Below are positions 26,220-35,258 of a stretch of 64,000 bases of DNA, piece by piece. Where the stretch lies: contig CATOSB010000011.1 in assembly GCA_951812305.1 (NCBI GenBank), forward strand, positions 186,001 through 250,000, given 5' to 3'. Source of the stretch: an uncultured Paracoccaceae bacterium (GTDB taxonomy: Bacteria > Pseudomonadota > Alphaproteobacteria > Rhodobacterales > Rhodobacteraceae). Numbering within the stretch: the stretch's first letter is position 1; the number at the start of each line of letters is the position of its first letter. The notes beneath the pieces are model-generated. The model was given only the letters and a program-made list of their open reading frames with translations. It made no database searches and was not told the DNA's origin. The position numbers and the translations under genes are program-made.

Positions 26220-27878
26220 TCAGCCGCCCGCTTTCTTCAGGATTGTCATGCCCCAACCGGGGAGTGTGAGCGCGCCGCCGTCGGGCGCCATAAGTCCAAG
26301 TGAGTCACTGGCGATGTTCCAGTCACCGTCAGGCGTGCGAACCTGTGCGGTCGTGTCGCCGATGTTGAAGGCGCAGAAGACCCATTCAGCGTCAATCGAA
26401 CGCTCAAAACTCAGCACATTGCCGGACACAGACATGTTCGTCATGTCGCCTTGGGCAAGTGCGCGGTGATCCTGACGAAGCGCGATCAGACGGCGATAGT
26501 GGTGCAGCATGGCATCCGGGTCAGCCTCTTGCCGGTCAACAGCCATCGCGGCCTGTGCCGGATCGACCGGAAGCCACGCCTTGCCATCGCCGAAGCCCGC
26601 GTTTTCGGCCTGTGTGACCCACGGCAAGGGTGTTCGGCAACCATCGCGGCCCTTGAATTCCGGCCAGAACTCGATGCCGTAAGGGTCCTGCAGATCTTCG
26701 AATGCAACGTCGCCTTCTGGCAGGCCCAGCTCTTCGCCCTGATAGAGACAGGCCGAGCCTCGCAGGCACATCATCAGAACCGGGTAAAGACGCGCCGCTT
26801 CTGCGGACAGGTTCCAGCGGGACACGTGGCGCTTGACGTCGTGGTTGGAAAACGCCCAGCACGGCCAGGCATCGGCCGCTTCGGTTGTCAGCTTGTCAAA
26901 GACCGCTTTGAACACCTCCGTCGTTGCCGGGCGGCTTTCGAGGAACTCAAAGGCATAGCACATGTGCATGCGGCTTTCGCCTTCGGTGTATTGCGCCATG
27001 ATTTCCAGCCCGCGCTGGGCATCGCCGACCTCTCCCAGACAGGCACGGCCCTCGTATTCGTCCGTAAGCGCGCGCAGCCGTTCAAGGAAGGCGAGGTTTT
27101 CGGGCTGGTTCTTGGAATAGAGGTGATCCTGATGGTTATAGGGATTCACCATCGGCGCGATGGACGCATTGCGCGCCTCGGGCGGCAAGGGCGGGTTCGA
27201 GCGCAGCCGCGCGTCGTGAAAGTAGAAATTGATCGTGTCTAGGCGGAAGCCATCCACGCCGCGATCCAGCCAGAACCGGGCCATATCCAGAAGGGCATCC
27301 TGCACTTCCGAGTTATGGAAGTTCAGATCCGGTTGAGACGACAAGAAGTTGTGCAGATAATATTGCAGGCGGCGTGAATCCCATTGCCACGCGGACCCAC
27401 CGAAGATCGACAGCCAGTTGTTGGGCGGTGTCCCATCAAGTTGTGGATCGGCCCAGACGTACCAGTCGGATTTCGGATTATCGCGGGTCTTTCGGCTTTC
27501 ACTAAACCAGGGATGCTGATTGGATGTGTGTGACATCACCAGATCGATCATCACCCGGATTCCGAGATTATGCGCCTCTTCCAGCATGGCGTCGAAATCA
27601 GCCAATGTCCCGAACATTGGGTCAACGTCGCGATAATCGCTGACGTCGTATCCAAAATCCTTCATCGGCGATTTGAAGAAGGGCGAAATCCAGATCGCAT
27701 CGACGCCCAGCGATTGGATATAAGGCAGCCGCTGGCAAATACCTTTCAGGTCGCCAATACCGTCGCCGTTGCTGTCCTGAAAACTGCGCGGATAAATCTG
27801 ATAGATCACGCCACCGTGCCACCAATCGGCCCCACGCCGCGCATTTGTCAGCTTCATGTCAGAGGGATGCATGTTCAT
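26220..27878 (-). CDS. aglA: Alpha-glucosidase, GH13
   Basis: 552 residues. The GH13 conserved regions are visible: DLVMSHTSNQHPWF, GFRLDTINFYF (nucleophile Asp), LGEVGD (acid/base Glu) and FSNHDVKRHVSRW. IYQIYPRSFQDSNGDGIGDL is the usual N-terminal signature. The ATG at 27878 (MNMHPSDM) is preferred to a TTG at 27887. No signal peptide, so it should hydrolyse imported alpha-glucosides in the cytoplasm. It sits between aglG and aglK. Confidence 0.94.
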   Translation of the reverse strand: MNMHPSDMKLTNARRGADWWHGGVIYQIYPRSFQDSNGDGIGDLKGICQRLPYIQSLGVDAIWISPFFKSPMKDFGYDVSDYRDVDPMFGTLADFDAMLEEAHNLGIRVMIDLVMSHTSNQHPWFSESRKTRDNPKSDWYVWADPQLDGTPPNNWLSIFGGSAWQWDSRRLQYYLHNFLSSQPDLNFHNSEVQDALLDMARFWLDRGVDGFRLDTINFYFHDARLRSNPPLPPEARNASIAPMVNPYNHQDHLYSKNQPENLAFLERLRALTDEYEGRACLGEVGDAQRGLEIMAQYTEGESRMHMCYAFEFLESRPATTEVFKAVFDKLTTEAADAWPCWAFSNHDVKRHVSRWNLSAEAARLYPVLMMCLRGSACLYQGEELGLPEGDVAFEDLQDPYGIEFWPEFKGRDGCRTPLPWVTQAENAGFGDGKAWLPVDPAQAAMAVDRQEADPDAMLHHYRRLIALRQDHRALAQGDMTNMSVSGNVLSFERSIDAEWVFCAFNIGDTTAQVRTPDGDWNIASDSLGLMAPDGGALTLPGWGMTILKKAGG

Positions 27879-27890
27879 GGCGCCCAAACC

Positions 27891-29045
27891 CTATTTCACG
27901 GACCCGGCCAACAGGCCGCGGACGAGGTATTTCTGCATCGCAAAGAACACGCCAAGCGGCACCGCGATGGAGACAAAGGCAGCCGTGGCGAGGATTTCCC
28001 AATTGCCGCCGCGCGTCCCCAACATTTCGACAATCTGGCGGGTCATCACGGTCGTTTCGCCCGAAGAGTCGATCAGGAACACCATCGCCACCAGCAGGTC
28101 ATTCCATGTCCACAGGAACTGGAAGATCGCAAAACTGGCGAGTGCGGGGAAGCTGAGCGGAAGAATGATCTTCACGAAGATCTGGAAGTCTGTCGCGCCG
28201 TCTACGCGCGCGTTTTCGATAATGTCACGCGGCAGCCCGACCATGTAGTTGCGCAACAGATAGATCGCGAGTGGGAGGCCAAACCCGGTATGGGCCAGCC
28301 AGACGCCGAGATAGCCTTTGCCGATGCCGATATCATTGTGGAGTGTCAAGAGTGGGATCAATGCCAGTTGCAGGGGCACCACAAGCAGCGCCACGATGGC
28401 CGCGATCAACAGCGCGCGGCCCGGAAACTCCATCCAGGCCAACGCGTAGGCTGCGAAGGCGGCGATTAGGATCGGGATGATCGTCGCCGGGATGACCACC
28501 GTGAGTGTGTTGAAGAAGGCTTTGGCCATTCCCCCGCCGGAGCCTTCGGTAAACAATACGTCTGAATAGTTGTCGAAGCTGAATGTCGGTGGCACCGTGG
28601 CGGTCAGGAATACGCGCTGTCCTCGATTGCCGCCAAATTCCTCGGTGTTTTCCATCCGATAGTCGCCACTGGCTTCGACGGTGATGGTACCACCGCGCCG
28701 CAGCTCTGCGGTCTCTCCGGGTACGAAGGCGTCGACGGCCCGGGATGACGTGCCCCAGCGGCTGATCTTGACTGGCTCGGTTTCGGCGATGGCAAACAGG
28801 TTGCCTTCGATCACGAAAACATTGCCTTCCTGCACCTGCGCATCAGGTCCGGCGGCGCGGAACTGCAGATTCTGCTCGGTCGGGAACAGCGCCTTCCACC
28901 AGCCGGAGCTTGCGATCTGGTCCGCCGTCCGGAAGGACGAAACGAACAGACCCACTGTCGGAAACAGCCACAACAGTACGAGCGCCACCACCGAAATATG
29001 CACCGCCCATGTCAGGGAGGATTTGCTGCCAGCGATATTATCCAT
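27891..29045 (-). CDS. aglG: Alpha-glucoside ABC transporter permease AglG
   Basis: 384 residues with six membrane segments. After the first (~13-33) there is a ~130-residue hydrophilic, beta-rich insert (QVQEGNVFVIEGNLF, AELRRGGTITVEASGDYRME) before the remaining five. The EAA loop is ENARVDGATDFQIFVKIILP. The insert accounts for the size above the ~280 residues of ordinary MalG-type permeases. Its start overlaps the aglF stop by one base. Confidence 0.92.
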   Translation of the reverse strand: MDNIAGSKSSLTWAVHISVVALVLLWLFPTVGLFVSSFRTADQIASSGWWKALFPTEQNLQFRAAGPDAQVQEGNVFVIEGNLFAIAETEPVKISRWGTSSRAVDAFVPGETAELRRGGTITVEASGDYRMENTEEFGGNRGQRVFLTATVPPTFSFDNYSDVLFTEGSGGGMAKAFFNTLTVVIPATIIPILIAAFAAYALAWMEFPGRALLIAAIVALLVVPLQLALIPLLTLHNDIGIGKGYLGVWLAHTGFGLPLAIYLLRNYMVGLPRDIIENARVDGATDFQIFVKIILPLSFPALASFAIFQFLWTWNDLLVAMVFLIDSSGETTVMTRQIVEMLGTRGGNWEILATAAFVSIAVPLGVFFAMQKYLVRGLLAGSVK

Positions 29046-30049
29046 CAGCGCATCTCCTTGCGGGCATTATAGACGTTCCAGACGAGGATCGGCGTCACCA
29101 AAAGCATGATGACCATTGCGGCCGCCGAGCCGACACCGTTGTCGAAAGATCGGAACATCTTGTCATACATGTAATTGGCGAGAACTTGGGTTTCCCACTG
29201 ACCGTTGGTCATGGTGAACACGATGTCGAAGACCTTCAGCACAACCAGTGTGATCGTCGTCCAGACCACGACAATGGTTGGCATGATCTGCGGCACTTTG
29301 ATCTTGAAGAAGATCTGAAACGGGTTGGCGCCGTCAACGATAGCGGCCTCGACCGTTTCTTCCGGGATGCCGCGCAGAGCGGCAGACAGGATGACCATGG
29401 CGAATCCGGTCTGGATCCAGATCAGCACGATCATCAGGAAGAAGTTGTTCCAAAGCGGAATGGTCAGCCATGTTTGTGGCTCGCCACCAAACGAGGCCCA
29501 GATCGCGTTCAACACGCCAATCTGCTCCACGTCTTCCGGGCGGCGTTCATAGACGAGTTTCCAGATCACACCGGCGCCGACGAAGCTGATCGCCATCGGC
29601 ATGAAGATCAGCGATTTCGCGAGGCTGCCCCAGGCGATCCGGTCGGTCAGTTGTGCAGCCAAGAGGCCAAAGGCGGTCGACATCGCAGGAACCACGATCA
29701 GCCACAGCATGTTGTTGCGCATGGCTTCCCAGAACTTCGCCTCGCTGGCGAGCTGGGCATAATGTTCGAGGCCGACAAATGCGCCTGTGTCGTTGTCGAT
29801 CAAAGACAGGCGAAACGTAGCGAAAACCGGATAGGCCAGATAGAGGCCGAGCGCGAAGATGGCCGGGAACAGGAACAGCCAAGGGCGGATAATATTGGCG
29901 CGATTGATGTTGCGCCCCGCGTTCGGGCCGCGCGCCGGGAACAGCACTTTGTCGAGAAACTGGTTCGAGAAGTAGAAGTAACCGACACAGCCCGCGACGC
30001 CGATGACAATGGTCAAAAGCCCCTGTAGCGCTGGATGCAATTCACCCAT
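29045..30049 (-). CDS. aglF: Alpha-glucoside ABC transporter permease AglF
   Basis: 334 residues with about eight membrane segments. Two extra N-terminal stretches (~8-28 and ~52-76) precede the MalF-type core, and the EAA loop is EAAIVDGANPFQIFFKIKVP. ERRPEDVEQIGVLNAIW forms an outer loop. It pairs with AglG. It is 102 bp downstream of aglE, a spacing common where the binding protein is made in excess. Confidence 0.92.
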   Translation of the reverse strand: MGELHPALQGLLTIVIGVAGCVGYFYFSNQFLDKVLFPARGPNAGRNINRANIIRPWLFLFPAIFALGLYLAYPVFATFRLSLIDNDTGAFVGLEHYAQLASEAKFWEAMRNNMLWLIVVPAMSTAFGLLAAQLTDRIAWGSLAKSLIFMPMAISFVGAGVIWKLVYERRPEDVEQIGVLNAIWASFGGEPQTWLTIPLWNNFFLMIVLIWIQTGFAMVILSAALRGIPEETVEAAIVDGANPFQIFFKIKVPQIMPTIVVVWTTITLVVLKVFDIVFTMTNGQWETQVLANYMYDKMFRSFDNGVGSAAAMVIMLLVTPILVWNVYNARKEMR

Positions 30050-30151
30050 GATCGCGTCCCCCTGATCTCGCCGTAGCGTTGCTTGGAAATGGTGGCGAGC
30101 GACCCGCCAGATTCGCGCGGGTCACTCGATTTGTTTGGCGTCAGGCTGCGC

Positions 30152-31510
30152 CTACTTCAGCGCGTCCCAGGACGATTGGATGTCTGCCGCAACATCGCCA
30201 GCCGCCTTGCCGCCTGTGAAGTCGACCATACCGGTCCAGAACGAACCTGCGCCCACACCCGCCGGCATCAGGTCAGAACCGTCAAAGCGGAAGGTCGTGG
30301 CATCGATCAGGATCTGGCCCTGACCGCGCAGCGTGTCGTTCAGATAAGCATCCAGATTCACACCCTTATGCGGTGTCAGGAAGCCAGTCTGCGCCATCAT
30401 GATCTCATGCGCCAAGGGCAGCGTCAGGAAGGTCATCAGCTCGTTGGTTGCATCTGACGCATCGGTGATCGCCATCAGCGTACCGCCACCCAGAACCGGG
30501 TTGCCGAGGTCTTTGTCTGCATAGGACGGGAAGTAGAAGAAATCTGCATCCACGCCAAATTCGACATCTTCCGGGAAGAAGGCGGGAACGAACGACGCCT
30601 GACGGTGCATGTAGCACTGCGGCGGCGACGAGAAGAGACCCTTCGGGCTGTCGCGGAAGTCGGTCGAAGCCACAGCACCGGCACCGCCGGACACTTTGGC
30701 ATCATCACGCGCAAACCAGCCGAATTCCTCGATCGCGGCAACAACGCGCGGGTCGTCAAACGGCATCTCGTTGGTGGTCCACATGTCGTAGACTTCAGGC
30801 GGCTGGGTACGCAGCATGATGTCTTCAACCCAGTCGGTTGCAGGCCAGCCGGTCGCCGCGCCAGATCCCAGACCGATACACCACGGCGTTTCACCCTCTT
30901 CCACCATCTGCTCTGTCAGATCGCGCAGACCCTCCATCGTGTCCGGCACGTCATATCCGGCATCCTCGAAGTTCTCGGGGTTGTACCAGACGAGGCTCTT
31001 GAGGTTCACGTTGTAGAAGAAACCATAGAACTGGTCGTTGCCATCGGCATCCGGATAGGTGCCCAGATCGACCCATGACTGACCAGCGGCATAGTTTTCC
31101 GTGACCCATGCTTGCATGTCACCCGACAATGGCGACAACTGACCTTTGGCCGACATCACGGCCGCGAGGCCGGGTTGCGGGAAAACGGCGATGTTGGGCG
31201 GCGAGCCCGCTTCGGCGTCGATCACGATCTGCTGCTCAAAGCTGTCGGAACCAGTGTAGACAACGTCGGCGCCGGTCGCTTCTTCGAAATAGGCCAGCGC
31301 ATTGCTGAAGTAGCCGTCTTCGGGCGTCAGCCATGGGCCAAAAACCGTGACTGTCTGTCCGGAAAGATCCGGTGCGCCGTCGGCCCAGGTGTTATAGCTG
31401 TCCCAAGAAAACGGACCTTCGCCCGGTGCGAATGCCAGATGCCCGTCGGCGTTTGCCGATCCGGCGAAAAGAGCAAGCGATGCTGCCCCGGCATAAAGAG
31501 CATATTTCAT
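30152..31510 (-). CDS. aglE: Alpha-glucoside-binding protein, periplasmic
   Basis: 452 residues with a signal peptide MKYALYAGAASLALFAGSAN ending near ADG. The solute-binding fold is type MalE/COG1653 (LSGQTVTVFGPWLTPEDGYF, GSPPNIAVFPQPGLAA, PNPVLGGGTLMAITD-like segments). The ATG at 31510 has GGGAGG seven to eight bases upstream and the signal peptide starts there; the frame is open 19 codons further. First gene of aglEFGAK, preceded by a sigma-70 promoter overlapped downstream by a LacI-type operator. Confidence 0.93.
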   Translation of the reverse strand: MKYALYAGAASLALFAGSANADGHLAFAPGEGPFSWDSYNTWADGAPDLSGQTVTVFGPWLTPEDGYFSNALAYFEEATGADVVYTGSDSFEQQIVIDAEAGSPPNIAVFPQPGLAAVMSAKGQLSPLSGDMQAWVTENYAAGQSWVDLGTYPDADGNDQFYGFFYNVNLKSLVWYNPENFEDAGYDVPDTMEGLRDLTEQMVEEGETPWCIGLGSGAATGWPATDWVEDIMLRTQPPEVYDMWTTNEMPFDDPRVVAAIEEFGWFARDDAKVSGGAGAVASTDFRDSPKGLFSSPPQCYMHRQASFVPAFFPEDVEFGVDADFFYFPSYADKDLGNPVLGGGTLMAITDASDATNELMTFLTLPLAHEIMMAQTGFLTPHKGVNLDAYLNDTLRGQGQILIDATTFRFDGSDLMPAGVGAGSFWTGMVDFTGGKAAGDVAADIQSSWDALK

Positions 31511-31571
31511 TGATGTTCCTCCCATGTGCGTCCCGCACAATTCAAATGATGTGCCAAAACGACTCACTTTT

Positions 31572-31621
31572 CAAAGCGCTTTGGATGCGTGACTAAATAT
31601 CCGAGTCACCCTGTCTGTCAA
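31572..31621 (-). promoter_or_regulatory. aglE promoter and AglR operator
   Basis: On the minus strand TTGACA (31621-31616) and TATTTA (31599-31594) are spaced by 16 bp. The perfect 12-bp palindrome CAAAGCGCTTTG lies at 31572-31583, just past the expected transcription start, where a LacI-family repressor would block the polymerase. Confidence 0.75.
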
Positions 31622-31740
31622 GCACGATGGCGCAAAAATTGGTAAAAAAATATGGACATTGCGGGCATCCGCCATTCAAATGGCGCGAAATCTACGATTC
31701 TCGTGCGGAAGGCGTGGAGATACCGGATGGTCAAAATTTG

Positions 31741-31750
31741 AAAGCGCTTT
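31741..31750 (+). promoter_or_regulatory. Second AglR-type operator, before aglR
   Basis: AAAGCGCTTT, the same palindromic core as in front of aglE, ends six bases before the aglR start codon. This suggests autoregulation of aglR. No good ribosome site is visible beside it, as the operator occupies that place. Confidence 0.65.
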
Positions 31751-31756
31751 AAAGAC

Positions 31757-32782
31757 ATGAACCTCAAGGAACTCTCCAAAGCTCTCGGGCTGTCGCAAAC
31801 GACGGTCAGCCGTGCGCTGAACGGGTACCCGGAGGTGAACGAAGCCACGCGCCTGCGTGTCGAAGAAGCGGCGCGCAGGTTCAACTATCGCCCCAACAGC
31901 CGCGCCAAGGGGCTGGCAACCGGGCGAGCGATGGTGATTGGCCACGTCATTTCCGCGTCGTCCCAGAATGAGATGGTGAACCCCATTTTCGGTGACTTCG
32001 TCGCCGGGGCGGTGCGCGGCTATGCCGAACATGGCTATTCGATGATTGTCGAATATGTCGAGGACCGCGAGGAGACCACTGCTTACCGCAATATGGTCAG
32101 CGAGGGCAAAGTCGACGGAATAGTCCTGCAAAGCCCGAATGTGGACGATCCACGAATTGCAAATTTGAGCGACCTCGGCGTTCCGTTTGTTGTGCACGGG
32201 CGTTCATCGAACGTGACTGACCCCTATTCGTGGGTCGACGTGAACAATCAGCGATCCTTTCAACGTGCGACGGAATTTCTGATCGAGCTAGGCCACCGCC
32301 GAATTGCCCTGATCAACGGGGTTGAGGATCTGGATTTCGCGCGTCGCCGCCGTGCCGGATATTTGCAAGCATTGGAGGATGCCGGGATTGCGCCGGATAA
32401 CGCGCTGATGCGCAGTGACGAGATGACTGAAGTGTACGGCCACCACGCGGCGCGCGACATGCTACGGATAGACAATCCGCCAACGGCAATTCTGACCGCG
32501 TCACTGATTTCCGCCCTGGGTGTGCGGCGGGCAATAGAAGAGGCCGGGTTGGTCGTTGGCCGTGATGTTTCAGTCATCACCCATGACGACGATCTGTCCT
32601 ACCTGAAGAACGGTCAGGACGTACCGATATTCACCGCCACCCGGTCGTCCGTGCGTGATGCAGGCGTTATGGTTGCGGAAATGCTGATACGGATGATCGA
32701 AAACCCCGATTGCGGGCCGCAGACCCGATTGCTGGAGGCTGAGTTGGTCGTTGGACGGTCGACCGCCGCGGCGAATATCTGA
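31757..32782 (+). CDS. aglR: LacI-family regulator of the agl operon
   Basis: 341 residues. The N-terminal helix-turn-helix and hinge read MNLKELSKALGLSQTTVSRA, LNGYPEVNEATRLRVEEAAR and ANSRAKGLATG-like sequence, typical of LacI members that bind AAAGCGCTTT-type sites. The effector domain follows (DFVAGAVRGYAEHGYSMIVE, GHRRIALINGVEDL, FTATRSSVRDAGVMVAEML). Divergent to aglE with two matching operators between, so repression of import in the absence of alpha-glucosides is inferred. Confidence 0.92.
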   Translation: MNLKELSKALGLSQTTVSRALNGYPEVNEATRLRVEEAARRFNYRPNSRAKGLATGRAMVIGHVISASSQNEMVNPIFGDFVAGAVRGYAEHGYSMIVEYVEDREETTAYRNMVSEGKVDGIVLQSPNVDDPRIANLSDLGVPFVVHGRSSNVTDPYSWVDVNNQRSFQRATEFLIELGHRRIALINGVEDLDFARRRRAGYLQALEDAGIAPDNALMRSDEMTEVYGHHAARDMLRIDNPPTAILTASLISALGVRRAIEEAGLVVGRDVSVITHDDDLSYLKNGQDVPIFTATRSSVRDAGVMVAEMLIRMIENPDCGPQTRLLEAELVVGRSTAAANI

Positions 32783-32817
32783 GGTGATGTTTTTTTTGCA
32801 GATGGCGAGAGGTTGCC

Positions 32818-33064
32818 TTTGGCTAATACGTGACGTTCACTTACTTCCCAATCTCCCCACCTCATTGGCGGCCAACACCTGCCCGTGGGGTGGCGATGCA
32901 ACATCTCAATGTCGCGCTTTATGCCAGCCAAATCCGTGCGAATTCTAAAGATTGTGCTGCCCTCACCAAATCGCCAGCCCGTCGGGACGGGCAGGCGATG
33001 GCCGGGGCGCTGCGCGCTGTTAACCCGGCTGGGTGGACCGTTTGAAAGGCAGCGTCAGGCCAAA
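32818..33064. repeat. Long-hairpin repeat family, copy B
   Basis: CCTGCCCGT (32878-32886) pairs with ACGGGCAGG (32987-32995), and GGTGGCGAT with AAATCGCCAGCC just inside. The right flank GGGGCGCTGCGCGCTGTTAA is shared with copy D. The right end is GCGTCAGGCCAAA; the left end (TTTGGCTAATACGTGACGTT) is a degenerate version of the 20-bp terminal motif. Nothing else is seen in this 313-bp convergent gap. Confidence 0.7.
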
Positions 33065-33095
33065 TTCCGACGATTTCGATTGCCCCTGAGTCGAC

Positions 33096-34106
33096 CTAAA
33101 GACCTTCAAAAACGTCCAGATAGGCCATCCCGACCTTCGCCGAGTTTTTCGCGAAATCCGGGGCAAGTGCCTGGGGTTCGGGCGCCTCGATATGGCTGCC
33201 GATCCACGCCAAAAGGGCAAGGCGGCGCAGCATGATGAACGTGTCGATTTCCACCTCATCGACGTCGGGTAGATTGCGAACGGAACGATACCCGCGAAGC
33301 CACGCGGCCTTGAGATCCGGAATGCGCGGGTCATCTTCGATAAAGCTGATGGCGGCGGCGAAATCGTACATCAGCCACCCTAACCCGCAGTCGTCAAAGT
33401 CGATGACGCGCGTACCACTTGCATCGACCAAAAGGTTGGCCAATCGCATATCGGCATGGATCAGATTAAACCGCTCAGGCGGTTTACCATAGGCCGTCAG
33501 CCTGCGCCGAACCGTTGCCTCGACCCGCTCCAGAACTTCCGCGATGTCCGGCGTAACATTGGGCGCATCGCGCCAGTTCCCCCATGTCGGCGTGCCGCCG
33601 AAAACAGCCTCAGCATCCCAGATCAACCGCTCAAAGGGTTCTGGCTTCTGCCACCCAAGCACGTGATCATGACAACGCGCGGCAATGGTGCCCAATTCCT
33701 CAAATCCCAGCGTAAGATCGCCGTGTTCATCCGGTGCCTGTCCTTCGAGAAAATCAAACAGCACGGCAAATCGCGGTGCCGCAAGCGCATCGGAACGCAG
33801 TTTTTGTATTGCCTGCCCGTCGCGCCCCAGCCTGTAGCTGGGCGTTGTGATCACACCGTCCCGATCCAGCGCGTCGATCCACGCCAGCTCACATTCAATG
33901 GCGCGGCGGGAGTGATAGCCTTCCCGATGAATACGCAAAACTGCACGATAGCCGCCCGCGCATTCCACCAGATAAGTAGTGTTCTCTGAAACGTTGATCA
34001 GCTGAACGTTTGCGCCCTCGGGGACATCCCAAAACGCAAGCGCCTGTTCTGCCATGCCTTGCAGCAGAACCAGCAGTTTGTCCTGCGCGATTTCAGTGTC
34101 CGCCAT
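33096..34106 (-). CDS. Aminoglycoside/choline-kinase-like phosphotransferase
   Basis: 336 residues. The APH-type kinase fold shows the catalytic loop NLIHADMRLANLLVDAS and the metal site TRVIDFDDCGLGWLMYDFAA; an N-terminal part has YRAVLRIHREGYHSRRAIEC. The sequence resembles the SrkA/homoserine-kinase-II-like group. It could phosphorylate a small hydroxyl compound or a protein; this cannot be decided here. It is 63 bp from the ribokinase gene, same strand. Confidence 0.83.
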   Translation of the reverse strand: MADTEIAQDKLLVLLQGMAEQALAFWDVPEGANVQLINVSENTTYLVECAGGYRAVLRIHREGYHSRRAIECELAWIDALDRDGVITTPSYRLGRDGQAIQKLRSDALAAPRFAVLFDFLEGQAPDEHGDLTLGFEELGTIAARCHDHVLGWQKPEPFERLIWDAEAVFGGTPTWGNWRDAPNVTPDIAEVLERVEATVRRRLTAYGKPPERFNLIHADMRLANLLVDASGTRVIDFDDCGLGWLMYDFAAAISFIEDDPRIPDLKAAWLRGYRSVRNLPDVDEVEIDTFIMLRRLALLAWIGSHIEAPEPQALAPDFAKNSAKVGMAYLDVFEGL

Positions 34107-34169
34107 GCCCGAATACTCTTGCCACCCGGCGCGTCCTAGCGGCTTGACGGATCAAGAGAAAGAACAAAG

Positions 34170-35096
34170 TCACGGATTATCGGCAAGCAACTCGTCAATT
34201 TCCGGTCGTGCAGGCATCGACGCGGCGGCGCCCGGTCGTGTGACGGATATTGCCGCCGTGGCGCAGCCGAAACGGGTCGCCTCGTCAACACCCAAGCCCT
34301 CTGCCAGTGCAACGGCAAATCCACCATTGAATGCATCCCCCGCGCCGGTCGTTTCAACGATTGCGCCCGCGTTCATCGCTGGGATATGTGTGGCACCTTC
34401 GTGCGATCCGATCAGCACGCCGTTTTCACCAAGGGTAATCAGCGCCGTTCCCACGCCGAGTTCCAGCAAGGCAGCTGCCGCAGCCTCTGCAGTGGCCAGA
34501 TCGACGACGGCAATTCCAGTCAGCCCTTCGGCCTCGCTTTCATTGGGCGTGATGAAATCGCAGAGCGGGAATATATCTTTCGGCAATTCTGCAGCCGGTG
34601 CCGGGTTCAAAATCGTTTGCGCCCCACCGGCTTTCGCGATTTCCAGCGCGCGCATTGCGGCCTCAATGGGCTGTTCAAGTTGCGTCATGAAGACCGAGGC
34701 AGAGCCGATCAGATTGCTTTGCGCCTCGACATCCGCGGTGTTGATTGTGCTGGCGACACCCGGGCATATGATAATCGCGTTGTCGCCCGTGGCCTCCTCG
34801 ACAAAGATATTGGCCGCGCCGGTATACGCGTCTTCGTGCTGTGTAACCGCTGGCTGCACCCCGGCGGAATTCCACGTCTCAAGGGCAAGATCGGCGAATG
34901 TGTCCTGCCCCAGTTTGGTAATGAAATGCGCCTGCCCCCCTGCCCTTGCCGCCGCGACAGCCTGATTGGACCCTTTTCCACCGGGGCCGAGCGCAAAGCT
35001 GTTGCCCAGTATCGTTTCACCCATGCGCGGCGCACGATCCGCGCGGTAGGTCGTGTCTGCAACGAACACCCCAAGAATGGCGATGTGGCCGGTCAT
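34170..35096 (-). CDS. rbsK: Ribokinase
   Basis: 308 residues, PfkB family. GPGGKGSNQAVAAARAGG is the sugar-binding motif and ETTGAGDAFNGGFAVALAEG the catalytic Asp/anion-hole motif. The ATG at 35096 has GAGG upstream and matches the family N-terminus HIAILGVFVADTTYRADRAP. It is expected to phosphorylate ribose or a related sugar; no ribose transporter is adjacent, so the true substrate is open. Confidence 0.86.
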   Translation of the reverse strand: MTGHIAILGVFVADTTYRADRAPRMGETILGNSFALGPGGKGSNQAVAAARAGGQAHFITKLGQDTFADLALETWNSAGVQPAVTQHEDAYTGAANIFVEEATGDNAIIICPGVASTINTADVEAQSNLIGSASVFMTQLEQPIEAAMRALEIAKAGGAQTILNPAPAAELPKDIFPLCDFITPNESEAEGLTGIAVVDLATAEAAAAALLELGVGTALITLGENGVLIGSHEGATHIPAMNAGAIVETTGAGDAFNGGFAVALAEGLGVDEATRFGCATAAISVTRPGAAASMPARPEIDELLADNP

Positions 35097-35258
35097 GTGA
35101 TTTGTCCTCGATTCAAATAAGCCAGTTGTTGCCAGAATGGCGTGGTTGGTCGGGCGCATTCAACCGCCAATCCTGCGCGCCACGTTTTGCGATTATGCTT
35201 GACCCGGCCACGACAGAACGGAACAGATTTCTTAAACACCACGTGACGAGGGCGATTG

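Noticed and set aside
28910..30028. 372-codon plus-strand frame over aglF/aglG
   Set aside because: Antisense to two clear permease genes; Asp/His/Arg-rich nonsense composition.
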